From the NCBI RefSeq assembly GCF_001815935.1, contig NZ_KV823406.1, positions 62,001-126,000 on the forward strand: a stretch of DNA of 64,000 nt. The letters run 5' to 3'. Positions 18,564 through 27,733 of the stretch are shown here, in pieces. A model generated the notes under the pieces. It saw nothing but the letters and a program-made list of their open reading frames with translations, was not told where the DNA came from and made no database searches. The translations under genes and the position numbers were made by a program. How positions within the stretch are numbered: the first letter of the stretch is position 1; each line of letters starts with the position of its first letter. Origin of the DNA: Corynebacterium sp. HMSC04H06. Its GTDB lineage: Bacteria; Actinomycetota; Actinomycetes; Mycobacteriales; Mycobacteriaceae.

Positions 18564-19604
18564 TTGGCTGGTGCTACCGTCTCGCAGGGCTCGCGCCGCG
18601 ACAGGGCCGTCGAGCGTTTGACCAATCTCTGCTTCGCCCTCCACGGCGCGGCCTCGAACGGCGGCAGCCCGGACCGCTCCGCCGCCTGGATCCGCTCCCA
18701 CGTTGCGGGCTATCAAGACCTAGGCGACGAGGCCTTCCAGAAACAGCTCAGCCGGGACATCCGCAGCCTGCAGCGCGCCGGCGTTCCGGTCACGCAGTCA
18801 GCGTCCAAAGCCAGCGCAGAGCCAGGCAAGGACCGCAGCCTGTCGGTCTACCGCATGCAGCAGGCCGACTACCAGCTGGCTGAGGTCGAATTCACCCCGG
18901 AAGAGGCCATGGTCCTGGGCGTTGCCGCCGGGATGGGGCAGCCGGGCGGGCTGAGTTCGTTTTCCTCGTCCGCGTGGACGAAAATCGCGGCCTCCGGGGC
19001 CTCCCGCGACCTAAGCGGCGCGCCCGTATATACCGCGGACAATGACCTGACCCGCCTGGATCCGAACATCGTCCGCGACATTCTGACCACCGTGCGCAAG
19101 GGGCTGCGGATTAATTTCACCTATGTGCCGGGCCCGCAACAAAGTGCCCAGTCCCGCTCCATGGACCCGTGGGGACTAGTGACTCTGCGCAACCGCGTCT
19201 ACCTGGTGGGCTGGGATAACGACCGCGGCGCGCCGCGTGCCTTCCGGCTGCTGCGGGTCACCGAGATCCGGGCGACCCGCCAGGCCCCGGAGCACGCCCA
19301 CCCTACGCAGTCCCTGCAGGAGGTCGTGGAAGCCTCCCTCAACCGGGACGTCGTGGACCGCGCCGTGCTGCGCATCCCCGCCGGCCGCGCCGGCGAGCTG
19401 GAAGCTCTCGGGACACCAGGGGCCGACGGCACCGTGGTGCTAGAAGGCATCTCACACGACTTCCTCGTGCGCACGGCCGCCGGATACGCCGCGGACGTGG
19501 AGGTCCTCGAGCCGACTAGCGTGCGCGACGACATGGCCGCGCTGCTACGCGCGGCTGCTGCCACCGTTTCCCAGGACAAGCAGGACAAGGAGGCTCGCGA
19601 CTAA
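18564..19604 (+). CDS. pafB: WYL-domain transcription regulator PafB
   Basis: One half of the PafBC activator, which turns on DNA-damage genes independently of LexA/RecA in mycobacteria. It has an N-terminal winged helix-turn-helix followed by a WYL domain. The proposed TTG start at 18564 follows GGAGAG runs at 18547-18552 and 18555-18560 and gives 346 residues, close to the family length. The frame stays open far upstream through pafA, but that part is the shadow of pafA. It overlaps pafC by one base. The effector is thought to be nucleic acid bound by WYL; nothing here adds to that. Confidence 0.88.
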   Translation: MAGATVSQGSRRDRAVERLTNLCFALHGAASNGGSPDRSAAWIRSHVAGYQDLGDEAFQKQLSRDIRSLQRAGVPVTQSASKASAEPGKDRSLSVYRMQQADYQLAEVEFTPEEAMVLGVAAGMGQPGGLSSFSSSAWTKIAASGASRDLSGAPVYTADNDLTRLDPNIVRDILTTVRKGLRINFTYVPGPQQSAQSRSMDPWGLVTLRNRVYLVGWDNDRGAPRAFRLLRVTEIRATRQAPEHAHPTQSLQEVVEASLNRDVVDRAVLRIPAGRAGELEALGTPGADGTVVLEGISHDFLVRTAAGYAADVEVLEPTSVRDDMAALLRAAAATVSQDKQDKEARD

Positions 19605-20560
19605 TGGCCGACGCACCCCAGAAACTGCACGCCCTTGTCCAGTCCCTGAACTTGATACCGTATTTCCGCAGCCACCCGAAGGCCACCCTCATGGAAGCCG
19701 CCCAGGACCTCGGGATGGACGTGGCTGAGCTCAACAGCGCGCTCAACCGCCTGTTTTGCTCCGGGGTGGGGCAGCGCACCGAAGATCTGATCGACATCAG
19801 CTTCGGTTACCGCGAGGGCGTGACCATCGTGGACGACCAGGGGCTCAACCAGGCGCTCCGCCTCACGCCCACGGAGGCCGGCGCGCTGCTGTTGACCCTG
19901 GAGTCGCTGGAGTCCATGCCGGGGCTCATCGACACGGCGGCGGTCCAAAGCGCGGCGGAGAAGGTCCGCGGGATCATGGACGATAAGACGCGGGCCATCT
20001 ACGACTCCATCGCCCAGCCGGAGGAGGCCGAGTCGGCCGCCCAGGTGGCGGCCGCCCGCGCCATTGAGACCAAGCGGCAACTGCGGTTGCGCTACTGGTC
20101 AGCCAGCTCAAACGAGGAACGCACCCGTACCGTCCACCCGGCCCGTATCTTCATCTTCGACTCGCAGGTCTACCTGGTGGCCCGGGAGGAAGACAAGGGC
20201 GAGCACCGGCGCTTCCGCATGGACCGGATCCGCCAGGCCACAGTCCTGGACGACGAGGCCCAGCCCCATCTGCGTCAGCTCGACTTCGACCCGCGCGATC
20301 CCTTCGGTTTGGCCGACAGTGACAGAGCCCATATAGAGCTCAAGAAGGAGGCCACCTGGTTGGCCGATGACTACGACATCCGGCTGGGTGAGGATCTCGG
20401 AAACGGCTACGTAGCAGCCTCTATGCCCATCGGATCGGTGGAGTGGTTCGCCCGCTTTGCCATCGGGCATGCTGACAGGTTCCGGGTAATTGGCCCAGAT
20501 TCGGTTAAGAATGCTATTGCGCACGCCAGCGAGGCGGGCCTGCGCAGATATACTGACTAA
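19604..20560 (+). CDS. pafC: WYL-domain transcription regulator PafC
   Basis: Partner of PafB. The 318-residue protein has an N-terminal helix-turn-helix (about residues 1-65) and WYL plus WCX domains. The ATG overlaps the pafB stop (TAATG), so the two are translationally coupled and probably made in equal amounts as a heterodimer. It ends 100 bases before tatA. Confidence 0.93.
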   Translation: MADAPQKLHALVQSLNLIPYFRSHPKATLMEAAQDLGMDVAELNSALNRLFCSGVGQRTEDLIDISFGYREGVTIVDDQGLNQALRLTPTEAGALLLTLESLESMPGLIDTAAVQSAAEKVRGIMDDKTRAIYDSIAQPEEAESAAQVAAARAIETKRQLRLRYWSASSNEERTRTVHPARIFIFDSQVYLVAREEDKGEHRRFRMDRIRQATVLDDEAQPHLRQLDFDPRDPFGLADSDRAHIELKKEATWLADDYDIRLGEDLGNGYVAASMPIGSVEWFARFAIGHADRFRVIGPDSVKNAIAHASEAGLRRYTD

Positions 20561-20663
20561 TTATCCGCTGGCAACCTTTAGCAAGCCACCAGCGAATGCG
20601 TTAGGCTCTTAGGGGCAAAACAGCCGCTCCGCGGCGCCTGTGGAGGAGAAAGAGAGAAATACT

Positions 20664-20975
20664 ATGACGGTCGGACCCGCCCAAATTGCCATTATCATCC
20701 TGCTGATCGTGCTGCTTTTCGGCGCGAAGAAGCTGCCGGACCTGGCCCGCTCGATGGGTCGTTCGATGCGCATTTTCAAGTCGGAGGTCCACGAGATGGG
20801 CAACGACGACCAGCGCTACCAGGACGAGCAGCGGCAGCGCCAGCAACAGCAGGGCCAGATCAGCCAGACCCCGGCTAGCCAGCAGCAGTCGGACGAGGAC
20901 TTCTGGAACAGCCCGCAGATGCAGCCGCGCTACGACCAGAACAACCAGCAGGCACCGCGTCCCGATAACCACTAA
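20664..20975 (+). CDS. tatA: Twin-arginine translocase subunit TatA
   Basis: Forms the protein-conducting part of the Tat pathway with TatC. The 103-residue protein has one N-terminal membrane helix (about residues 6-22), the hinge [11 protein letters not shown] and an amphipathic helix, then a Gln-rich disordered tail. The ATG at 20664 was chosen over the upstream GTG because the tail of GGAGGAGAAAGAGAG gives good spacing and the helix begins right away. tatB is not present here. Confidence 0.95.
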   Translation: MTVGPAQIAIIILLIVLLFGAKKLPDLARSMGRSMRIFKSEVHEMGNDDQRYQDEQRQRQQQQGQISQTPASQQQSDEDFWNSPQMQPRYDQNNQQAPRPDNH

Positions 20976-21044
20976 GGCTTAAACCCCCCGTTCGCGGGAC
21001 CTGCTCAATTTGTGTCGTGTTAACCAGGAAGTGTTCTAGAAGCG

Positions 21045-22202
21045 ATGTCACCTAGCCCGAAGGGTTCTGAAGGCTCGCGGTCTCTGCCGCAACCGAGTGC
21101 TCGCGCCGGTGCGCCGGCGCGCCGTCAGCGCCCCCGCGGCGGCGCGTGGTTACGCCTGAAGCAGGCGCAGGAGGCCCGCCGGGCCAAAAAGAACCCGACG
21201 GGGGAAATGACGCTTATTGAGCACCTCCAGGAGCTGCGCCGGCGCATTGTCTATGCGCTGCTTGCCCTGGTTGTGGGCACACTCATCGGATTTTTCTGGT
21301 ACCAGCACGCCCCGTTCGGCTGGTCCACGTTGGGCGAGATCCTACGCGAGCCGTATTGTGCGCTGCCGGCAGACAAACGCGCCGATTTCACCAACGACGG
21401 CACCTGCCGCCTGCTTGCCACGACCCCGTTCGAGATGCTCATGCTGCGCATCAAGGTCGGTGCCTTGGCCGGCGCGGTGATCTCTTCGCCCGTCTGGCTC
21501 TACCAGGTCTGGGCGTTCATCGTGCCGGGCCTGCACAAGAAGGAAAAGCGATACACCTTCATGTTCGTTAGCGTCGCCGGCGTACTCTTCGTCGCCGGCG
21601 CGGCGCTGGCGTACTTCGTCCTCTCCGAGGGCCTGGAGTTCCTGATGTCCATCGGCGCGGAATACCAGACCGCCGCGCTGACCGGTAAGGAATATTTCGG
21701 CCTGATGCTGACCATGCTCATCCTCTTCGGCATCGCCTTTGAGGTCCCGCTGATCATCATCGCGCTGAATCTGGTGGGGGTGCTCGAGTACGAGCACGTC
21801 AAGGGCAAGCGCCGCATCCTGTTTATCATCGTGATGATCATCTCTGCCTTTATCACCCCGGCCGATCCTTATTCGCTCATCGCCTTGTCGGGTGCCCTGT
21901 GGCTCCTCATCGAGTCGGCCTTCCAGTTCTGCCGCATCAATGACAAGCGCCGCAACCGCGAGCGCCCCGACTGGATGGACCTGGACGACGAGCAGGCCTC
22001 GCCGTTGGGCTCCGGCCCGGGTGCCGTGGGCTTAGCCGAGCCGGTTCCCGCGCCGAGCCCGGTCAACCCGCCGAGCAGCCACCCGAGCGCCCCGGCGCCC
22101 GCGCGTCCGGCGAGCGCGCAGGCCCAACCGCAGCGGCAGCAGAACAGCCGCCCGGCCCGCCCGCAGCAACCGGAGAGCGGCTTCTTCGACGACGTCCTCT
22201 AG
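21045..22202 (+). CDS. tatC: Twin-arginine translocase subunit TatC, extended at both ends
   Basis: Membrane receptor for twin-arginine signal peptides. The core has six membrane segments starting at about residue 65, after the typical M-T-L-I-E-H-L-Q-E-L-R-R-R. Two additions make the 385-residue protein long: about 50 Arg/Pro/Ala-rich residues before the core, and about 85 Pro/Ala/Gln-rich residues after it. Both are expected to be cytosolic and disordered. AGGAAG lies before the ATG. It is about 70 bases after tatA, so the two are probably co-transcribed. Confidence 0.93.
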   Translation: MSPSPKGSEGSRSLPQPSARAGAPARRQRPRGGAWLRLKQAQEARRAKKNPTGEMTLIEHLQELRRRIVYALLALVVGTLIGFFWYQHAPFGWSTLGEILREPYCALPADKRADFTNDGTCRLLATTPFEMLMLRIKVGALAGAVISSPVWLYQVWAFIVPGLHKKEKRYTFMFVSVAGVLFVAGAALAYFVLSEGLEFLMSIGAEYQTAALTGKEYFGLMLTMLILFGIAFEVPLIIIALNLVGVLEYEHVKGKRRILFIIVMIISAFITPADPYSLIALSGALWLLIESAFQFCRINDKRRNRERPDWMDLDDEQASPLGSGPGAVGLAEPVPAPSPVNPPSSHPSAPAPARPASAQAQPQRQQNSRPARPQQPESGFFDDVL

Positions 22203-22209
22203 CGCCGGG

Positions 22210-22215
22210 TAAGCT
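22210..22215 (+). promoter_or_regulatory. -10 element of helY, leaderless
   Basis: TAAGCT lies 8 bases before the ATG at 22224, starting just after the tatC stop. Confidence 0.55.
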
Positions 22216-22223
22216 GGGCGGCT

Positions 22224-25001
22224 ATGACGCAGTCGCATCTGGAATACTTCTCGCACAACCTGTCCTATTCGCTCGATGAGTTCCAGCTACTCGGCTGCCA
22301 GGCGGTAGAGCGCGGAAGCGGCGTGCTGGTCTGCGCGCCGACCGGCGCCGGCAAGACCGTCGTCGGCGAATTCGCGGTCTCCCTGGCGCTGTCCCGGGGG
22401 ACTAAATGCTTTTACACCACCCCGATTAAGGCGCTGAGCAACCAGAAGTACCACGACCTGGTCGACCAGCACGGCGAGGACGCCGTCGGCCTGCTCACCG
22501 GTGACGTCTCCATCAACGGCGACGCCGAGATCGTCGTGATGACCACCGAGGTGCTGCGCAACATGATCTACGCGAAGTCGCCCGCGCTGGATCGCCTAAG
22601 CCACGTGGTCATGGACGAGATTCACTTCTTGGCCGACGCCTCCCGCGGCGCGGTCTGGGAAGAGGTGATTCTCAACCTGGACGAGTACGTCTCTATCATC
22701 GGCCTGTCCGCCACAGTGTCGAACTCGGAGGAGTTCGGCCGCTGGCTGCGCGCCGTGCGTGGCGAGACGGAGGTCATCGTCTCCGAGCACCGCCCGGTGC
22801 CGCTGGACCAGTGGATGATGATCGGCCACCAGGTCTATTCGCTTTTCGAACCCGGCACCGACGGGGAAGTCAACCGCGAGCTCATCCGCCGCGTGCGCCG
22901 CCTGGAGGCAGGCGATACGGACGAGGGCCGCGCGGACTACCAATCGGGTAAAGGCTTCCGGGCGCGCTCGGTCGGCGGCCGCAGCGGCGCGCGCCGTCCG
23001 CAGGATCGCTACCGCCCGCTGGGCCGCCCGGAAGTCCTCAAGGCCCTGCAGAGCAAGGACATGCTTCCGGCCATTACCTTCATCTTTTCCCGCGCTGGCT
23101 GCGACGGCGCTCTCTACCAGTGCCTGCGTTCCCGGATGAGCCTGACCACGCCGGAGGAGGCCGCGGAGATCCTCGAGACGGTCAACGCCGGGGTCGAGGG
23201 GATCCCGGAAGAAGACCTGGAGGTGCTGAACTTTAAGTCCTGGCGCACGGCGTTAAGCCGGGGTTTCGCCGCCCACCACGCCGGGATGCTGCCGGCCTTC
23301 CGCCACATCGTCGAAGACCTCTTCGTCCGCGGGCTGGTGCGCGCGGTCTTCGCCACGGAGACCCTGGCGCTGGGCATTAACATGCCGGCCCGCACGGTGG
23401 TGCTGGAAAAGCTCATCAAGTTCAACGGCGAGGCCCACGTGGATCTCACCCCGGGCCAGTACACGCAGCTGACCGGCCGCGCCGGCCGCCGCGGCATCGA
23501 CACGCTGGGCAACGCGGTGGTCCAGTGGGCCCCGGCGATGGACCCGCACTACGTCGCAGGCCTGGCCTCCACGCGAACCTACCCGCTGGTCTCCACCTTC
23601 CAGCCCGGCTACAACATGGCCATCAACCTGCTGGGCATGCTCGGCTTCGAGGATTCGTTGCGACTGATGGAGAAGTCCTTCGCGCAGTTCCAGGCCGACG
23701 GCTCCGTGGTCGAGGAGACCCGGCAGGTTGAAAAGGCCGAGCACCGCGCCCGGCAGCTGCGCGAGCAGCTCGACGAGCTGATTACTGCGCTGGCCCCGCC
23801 GGCTAGTGATGCAGCCACCGCCCGCCAGGAGCTGCTGGACTATATCCAGCTGCGCCAAGAGCTGACCGCGGAGGAGCGTTCCTCCCAGGTCAGCGGCAAG
23901 GAGGAGCGCTCCAAGGAGGTCGCCACGGTGCTGGCCAAGCTGCAGGTCGGCGACGTCATCGCGCTGGCCACCAAGAAGCAGCCGCTGCTGGCAGTGGTCA
24001 ACACCCCGGCTAACCAGACCAAGGATCCCCGCCCGTGGGTGACCACGGAGGGCGGCTGGTCGGGCCGTATCGATGCCGCCGGTATCGCCAACCCGCCCAT
24101 CGTGGTCGGCCACATGAAGTTGCCCCGGCGGGTGACCAAGGCGCCGCGCAAGTCCGCGGGCTACGTGCAGAAGGTTTTCCAGCGCAACAAGTACCCGCGG
24201 CCGAAGAAGATGCGCCTGACCCCGCGCCACCGGCCCAGCAAGAAGGTGGGCGAGCTGCGCGATGCCATCCGGCAGCACCCGGTCCACGCCTGGCCGGCCA
24301 CGGACCGGGAACAGTTGGCCAGCATGGCGCATAAGCTGGCCCGGCGCGAGAAGGACGCCGAAAAGCTGCGGGTCAAGATCACCCAGGCCACCGACACCCT
24401 GGGTCGCACCTTCGAGCGGATCGTCGATCTGCTGTCCGAGATGGACTATGTCGAGTTCGTCGGGGCCGGCGAGGACCGGCACCCGGAGATCACGGACGAG
24501 GGCGAGCGCCTGGCCAAGATCCACAACGAGTCGGATCTCTTGGTCGCGCAGTGCCTAAAGCGCGGGATCTGGAACGACCTGGACCCGGCGGAGCTCGCCG
24601 GGGTGGTCTCCCTGTGCACCTTCGAAAACCGCAAGGCCACCCGCGGGGAGCCGGAGGCCGCCTCCGATGCCATGGCTGATGCCATGAACGACACCTGGCG
24701 CATCTACACCGAGCTAGTTGTCGACGAGCAGCGCCACCGCCTGCCGGTCACCCGTGAGCCGGAGCCCGGCTTCGCCCTGGCCATGCACCAGTGGACCGCC
24801 GGCGCACCGTTGGGCTACTGCCTGGCCGCGGCCGCCGAGTGCGGCGCGGAGCTGACCCCTGGCGACTTCGTGCGCTGGTGCCGCCAGGTGGTGGACCTGC
24901 TCCAGCAGGTCGCCAAGACCGGCTACGAGGACGGAATCCGCACCAACGCCCGCCGGGCGATGGACGCTATCCAGCGCGGCGTCGTGGCCATCGGCGCTTA
25001 A
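22224..25001 (+). CDS. helY: DEAD/DEAH-box RNA helicase HelY (Ski2/Mtr4-like)
   Basis: ATP-dependent helicase of 925 residues. Walker A is A-P-T-G-A-G-K-T (38-45), the DExH box is D-E-I-H (131-134), motif III is S-A-T-V-S, and motif VI is Q-L-T-G-R-A-G-R-R-G. The C-terminal third is the DSHCT domain found in Ski2/Mtr4 proteins. An Arg/Ser/Gly-rich insertion is seen near residues 235-260. The gene follows tatC in many actinobacteria, also as a stand-alone unit. Confidence 0.95.
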   Translation: MTQSHLEYFSHNLSYSLDEFQLLGCQAVERGSGVLVCAPTGAGKTVVGEFAVSLALSRGTKCFYTTPIKALSNQKYHDLVDQHGEDAVGLLTGDVSINGDAEIVVMTTEVLRNMIYAKSPALDRLSHVVMDEIHFLADASRGAVWEEVILNLDEYVSIIGLSATVSNSEEFGRWLRAVRGETEVIVSEHRPVPLDQWMMIGHQVYSLFEPGTDGEVNRELIRRVRRLEAGDTDEGRADYQSGKGFRARSVGGRSGARRPQDRYRPLGRPEVLKALQSKDMLPAITFIFSRAGCDGALYQCLRSRMSLTTPEEAAEILETVNAGVEGIPEEDLEVLNFKSWRTALSRGFAAHHAGMLPAFRHIVEDLFVRGLVRAVFATETLALGINMPARTVVLEKLIKFNGEAHVDLTPGQYTQLTGRAGRRGIDTLGNAVVQWAPAMDPHYVAGLASTRTYPLVSTFQPGYNMAINLLGMLGFEDSLRLMEKSFAQFQADGSVVEETRQVEKAEHRARQLREQLDELITALAPPASDAATARQELLDYIQLRQELTAEERSSQVSGKEERSKEVATVLAKLQVGDVIALATKKQPLLAVVNTPANQTKDPRPWVTTEGGWSGRIDAAGIANPPIVVGHMKLPRRVTKAPRKSAGYVQKVFQRNKYPRPKKMRLTPRHRPSKKVGELRDAIRQHPVHAWPATDREQLASMAHKLARREKDAEKLRVKITQATDTLGRTFERIVDLLSEMDYVEFVGAGEDRHPEITDEGERLAKIHNESDLLVAQCLKRGIWNDLDPAELAGVVSLCTFENRKATRGEPEAASDAMADAMNDTWRIYTELVVDEQRHRLPVTREPEPGFALAMHQWTAGAPLGYCLAAAAECGAELTPGDFVRWCRQVVDLLQQVAKTGYEDGIRTNARRAMDAIQRGVVAIGA

Positions 25002-25061
25002 GACCCCACCAGCTCGGCCTTTATCCCCCGGCGGCCCTATTTAGCCGAGCCCAGCCTCTAT

Positions 25062-25751
25062 TTAGTAGGGCTCAGTGCACAACGCCGCGGCGGCGGCGCG
25101 GATGGCCGGCAGATGCGGTGCGAGCACGCTGACCGTGGCCACCCCGAGGTTGGTCCCGAAAGGATCCGCGATAAGTGACTGCGTGGCGACGATGGTGCCG
25201 TCCGCAATGACCGGTCCGCCGGAGTCGCCCTTGACCGCCGGGGGAGCGTTGCGCACCAAGGTCGCGGGCCGCACGACAGTGCGCAGGTTGCGCCCGAACG
25301 CTAGGGGAAGGCCGAAGAGGACCTGACCCCAGCGGGGTTGGGCCTGCTGGCGCCCGGTGGCCCCGTCCAGCCCGCCGAATCCGTAGGTGGTGACCTTCTG
25401 GCCCCACTCGGGCCGGACCGCGGATAGCCCGAGCAGGGCCGGCGCCTCTACTGGGTGGTGAAGGAGGGCGAGGGCGCAGTCGGTGCCGTCGATGGTGCGC
25501 ACCGCCAGGATCCGGCGGCGCCACTTCTTGCCGCCGGTAAACCCGGTGACTTGGTAGCCGCGCCGCGGGGCGGTGCGGAAGAAGTGCGCGCAGGTAAGCA
25601 CCAGGCGGGTGCTTCTTGGACCGTCGGCAGCATGGCCGGTGCCGCTGTGCGGCTCGGCGATGAGAATGCCGAAGCAGACCCGGTTGCGCTCGTTGAGGCG
25701 CACGGTGGTGGAGCTGGCAATTTCTTCCAACTGGTCGAAGGAGTCATCCAT
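25062..25751 (-). CDS. Trypsin-like serine protease without a signal peptide
   Basis: The 229-residue chymotrypsin-fold protein has a complete triad: His56 in L-T-C-A-H-F-F, Asp91 in G-T-D-C-A-L, and Ser177 in K-G-D-S-G-G-P-V. The N-terminus is acidic and polar with no signal peptide, membrane helix or lipobox. An in-frame stop lies only three codons upstream of the ATG, so a missed signal sequence cannot be added. It should therefore be cytosolic unless exported by a non-classical route. It is divergent from an M24 peptidase with 21 bases between starts, where the two promoters must overlap. Confidence 0.87.
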   Translation of the reverse strand: MDDSFDQLEEIASSTTVRLNERNRVCFGILIAEPHSGTGHAADGPRSTRLVLTCAHFFRTAPRRGYQVTGFTGGKKWRRRILAVRTIDGTDCALALLHHPVEAPALLGLSAVRPEWGQKVTTYGFGGLDGATGRQQAQPRWGQVLFGLPLAFGRNLRTVVRPATLVRNAPPAVKGDSGGPVIADGTIVATQSLIADPFGTNLGVATVSVLAPHLPAIRAAAAALCTEPY

Positions 25752-25758
25752 GGGCGGT

Positions 25759-25764
25759 TACACT
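25759..25764 (+). promoter_or_regulatory. -10 element of the M24 peptidase gene, leaderless
   Basis: TACACT lies 8 bases before the ATG at 25773. Its complement, within the 21-base gap, also lies 5-7 bases before the divergent protease ATG, so the two promoters physically overlap. Confidence 0.6.
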
Positions 25765-25772
25765 GTTGTCCT

Positions 25773-26927
25773 ATGAGTGAAAATTCTTTTGCTTTCCCTT
25801 CCGAAGTCTATCGAAACCGGATCGCTGCGGCGCAGCAGCAAGCGCGCACGAACGACGTGGCCGCGCTGGTGATTAGCCCGGGCGCCGAGTTCGCCTATTT
25901 CACCGGTTCCTGGATGAGCTCGCATGAGCGTTTCAGCGCCCTGGCCATCCCGGCCGAGGGGGAGGCCTTCCTGCTGGCGCCGGCCACCGATGGCGCGGAG
26001 CTGGCCGCCGCCCCAGTCGCGGAGCTCAACCTGGCCTTTCACGGCTGGCAGGACGGCACCGACGCCCACGCGCTGGCGGCGGATAAGCTGCGCGAAGCCC
26101 ACGGCGCGGCGGCCGAAGACGGTGCGCGCCTGGCGGTCTCCGGCGGGATGGACGCCGCGCACCTGCTGGGCCTGCAGGCCCAGTTCCCGTCCGCGCTGTG
26201 GGTGGCCGCCGATCAGGTCATCGGCGCGTTGTTCTCCCGCAAGGACGACGAGGAGATCGCGCAGCTGCGCGCGGCCGCGCTGGCTATCGATGCCGTCCAC
26301 GCCCGCGTGCCCTCGCTGCTGCAGCCCGGAGTGACCGAGCAGCAGGTGGCGGACCAGCTTGAGGAGCTAATCCTGCAGGAGCACGACGCGGTCGACTTCG
26401 TCATCGTCGGCTCCGGCCCCAACGGCGCGAACCCGCACCACAGCTTCTCCGAGCGCGTCATGAGCGACGGCGATCCGGTGGTCGTGGACATCGGAGGCAC
26501 CTTCGGCGCCGGCTATCACTCGGACTGTACCCGCACCTACGTGGTCGGCGGCGACGCCTCCCGTGCGCCGGAGGACTTCCAGGCCGCCTACGAGGTGCTA
26601 CGTCAAGCCCACGCCGCCGGCATGCAGCAGGCCCGCCGCGGGGCCATCGCGGGCAGCGTTGACGATGCCTGCCGCACGGTCATCACGGACGCCGGCTGGG
26701 GCGAGTACTTCACACACCGGACCGGGCACGGTATCGGCCTGTCCACGCATGAGGAGCCGTTCATCGCCGCCGGCAACGACTTGGAGCTGGCCGAGTCGAT
26801 GACCTTTTCCATCGAGCCCGGCATCTACAAGGAAGGCGAGTGGGGCATGCGCCTAGAAGACATCGTCACCATCAACGGCGACGGCGTGGCCGAGAGCCTG
26901 AACGAGGGCGAGCGCGACCTGCGATGA
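25773..26927 (+). CDS. M24-family Xaa-Pro aminopeptidase/dipeptidase
   Basis: Cytosolic metallopeptidase cleaving at proline. It has a creatinase-like N-terminal domain (about 1-160) and a pita-bread catalytic domain with the ligands Asp in V-V-D-I-G-G, Asp in H-S-D-C-T-R-T-Y, His in T-G-H-G-I-G, Glu in S-I-E-P-G-I-Y and Glu in R-L-E-D. The start (M-S-E-N-S-F) at 25773 was set by the leaderless -10. The reading frame is open much further upstream, but that part is antisense to the protease gene. It overlaps the next gene by four bases (ATGA). Confidence 0.92.
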   Translation: MSENSFAFPSEVYRNRIAAAQQQARTNDVAALVISPGAEFAYFTGSWMSSHERFSALAIPAEGEAFLLAPATDGAELAAAPVAELNLAFHGWQDGTDAHALAADKLREAHGAAAEDGARLAVSGGMDAAHLLGLQAQFPSALWVAADQVIGALFSRKDDEEIAQLRAAALAIDAVHARVPSLLQPGVTEQQVADQLEELILQEHDAVDFVIVGSGPNGANPHHSFSERVMSDGDPVVVDIGGTFGAGYHSDCTRTYVVGGDASRAPEDFQAAYEVLRQAHAAGMQQARRGAIAGSVDDACRTVITDAGWGEYFTHRTGHGIGLSTHEEPFIAAGNDLELAESMTFSIEPGIYKEGEWGMRLEDIVTINGDGVAESLNEGERDLR

Positions 26928-27733
26928 GCGCGCAGAACACCACCGCCGACCACGCTGGCTCCGCGCCCCGGGTCCCGGGCGCTGTCCTGGTGCTGGGCGG
27001 GCGCTCGGATATCGGCACGGAGATCGCCGCGCTGCTCGCGCCCGGGCGCCGGGTGGTCCTCGCCGCCCGCGGTGACGAAGGCATGGATGACCAACGCGCC
27101 CGCCTGCGGGCTGCTGGCGCGCGGGAGGTCGACTTCCTCGACTTCGACGCGCTGGACATGGACAACCACCGCGCCGTGGTGCGCCAGGCTCGCGAGCTCG
27201 CCGGCGAGATCACCACGGCCGTAGTGGCCTTCGGGATCCTGGGCGACCAGGAGCGCGCCGAGGCCGACGAGTCCCACGCAACGTATATAGCCCAGCTGGA
27301 TTACACCGCGCAGGTTTCCATGCTGACCGTGCTCGCCGATGAGATGGAGCGCGGGCACATCGTCGCGTTTTCCTCCATCGCCGGGTGGCGCACCCGCCGC
27401 GCCAACTACGTCTACGGTTCTACGAAGGCCGGTTTGGACGCATTCTGCCAGGGGCTGGCGGACCGCCTGCACGGCGGGCCCCTGGCGCTGATCACGGCCC
27501 GCCCCGGCTTCGTCATCGGCTCCATGACCGAGGGCATGAAGCCCGCGCCGCTGTCCGTGACCCCTGACGTGGTGGCACGTTACGTCGTCGACGCCATCGG
27601 TAGGGAAGCGGACAAGGCCGCTGCTGGTGGCGCCTTGGCCAGCCGGACGCTGTGGGTCCCGGTCACGCTGCGATTCCTGGCGTGGGTGATGGCGCTCGTG
27701 CCGCGCCCCATCTGGCGGCACATGCCGCGCTAG
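26924..27733 (+). CDS. Short-chain dehydrogenase/reductase, DprE2-like
   Basis: NAD(P)-dependent oxidoreductase of 269 residues. The nucleotide-binding motif L-V-L-G-G-R-S-D-I-G and the active site Y-G-S-T-K in N-Y-V-Y-G-S-T-K-A-G-L-D are clear. The whole sequence resembles decaprenylphosphoryl-ribose 2-epimerase subunit DprE2, and its mycobacterial position suggests the paralogue Rv2073c rather than true DprE2. The substrate is unknown. The ATG overlaps the peptidase stop. The last four bases (CTAG) are shared with the stop of the convergent gene. Confidence 0.88.
   Translation: MSAQNTTADHAGSAPRVPGAVLVLGGRSDIGTEIAALLAPGRRVVLAARGDEGMDDQRARLRAAGAREVDFLDFDALDMDNHRAVVRQARELAGEITTAVVAFGILGDQERAEADESHATYIAQLDYTAQVSMLTVLADEMERGHIVAFSSIAGWRTRRANYVYGSTKAGLDAFCQGLADRLHGGPLALITARPGFVIGSMTEGMKPAPLSVTPDVVARYVVDAIGREADKAAAGGALASRTLWVPVTLRFLAWVMALVPRPIWRHMPR

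Noticed and set aside
23253-24524. Long minus-strand reading frame (423 codons) over helY
   Set aside because: Antisense shadow of helY; low-complexity Gly/Leu/Val composition.
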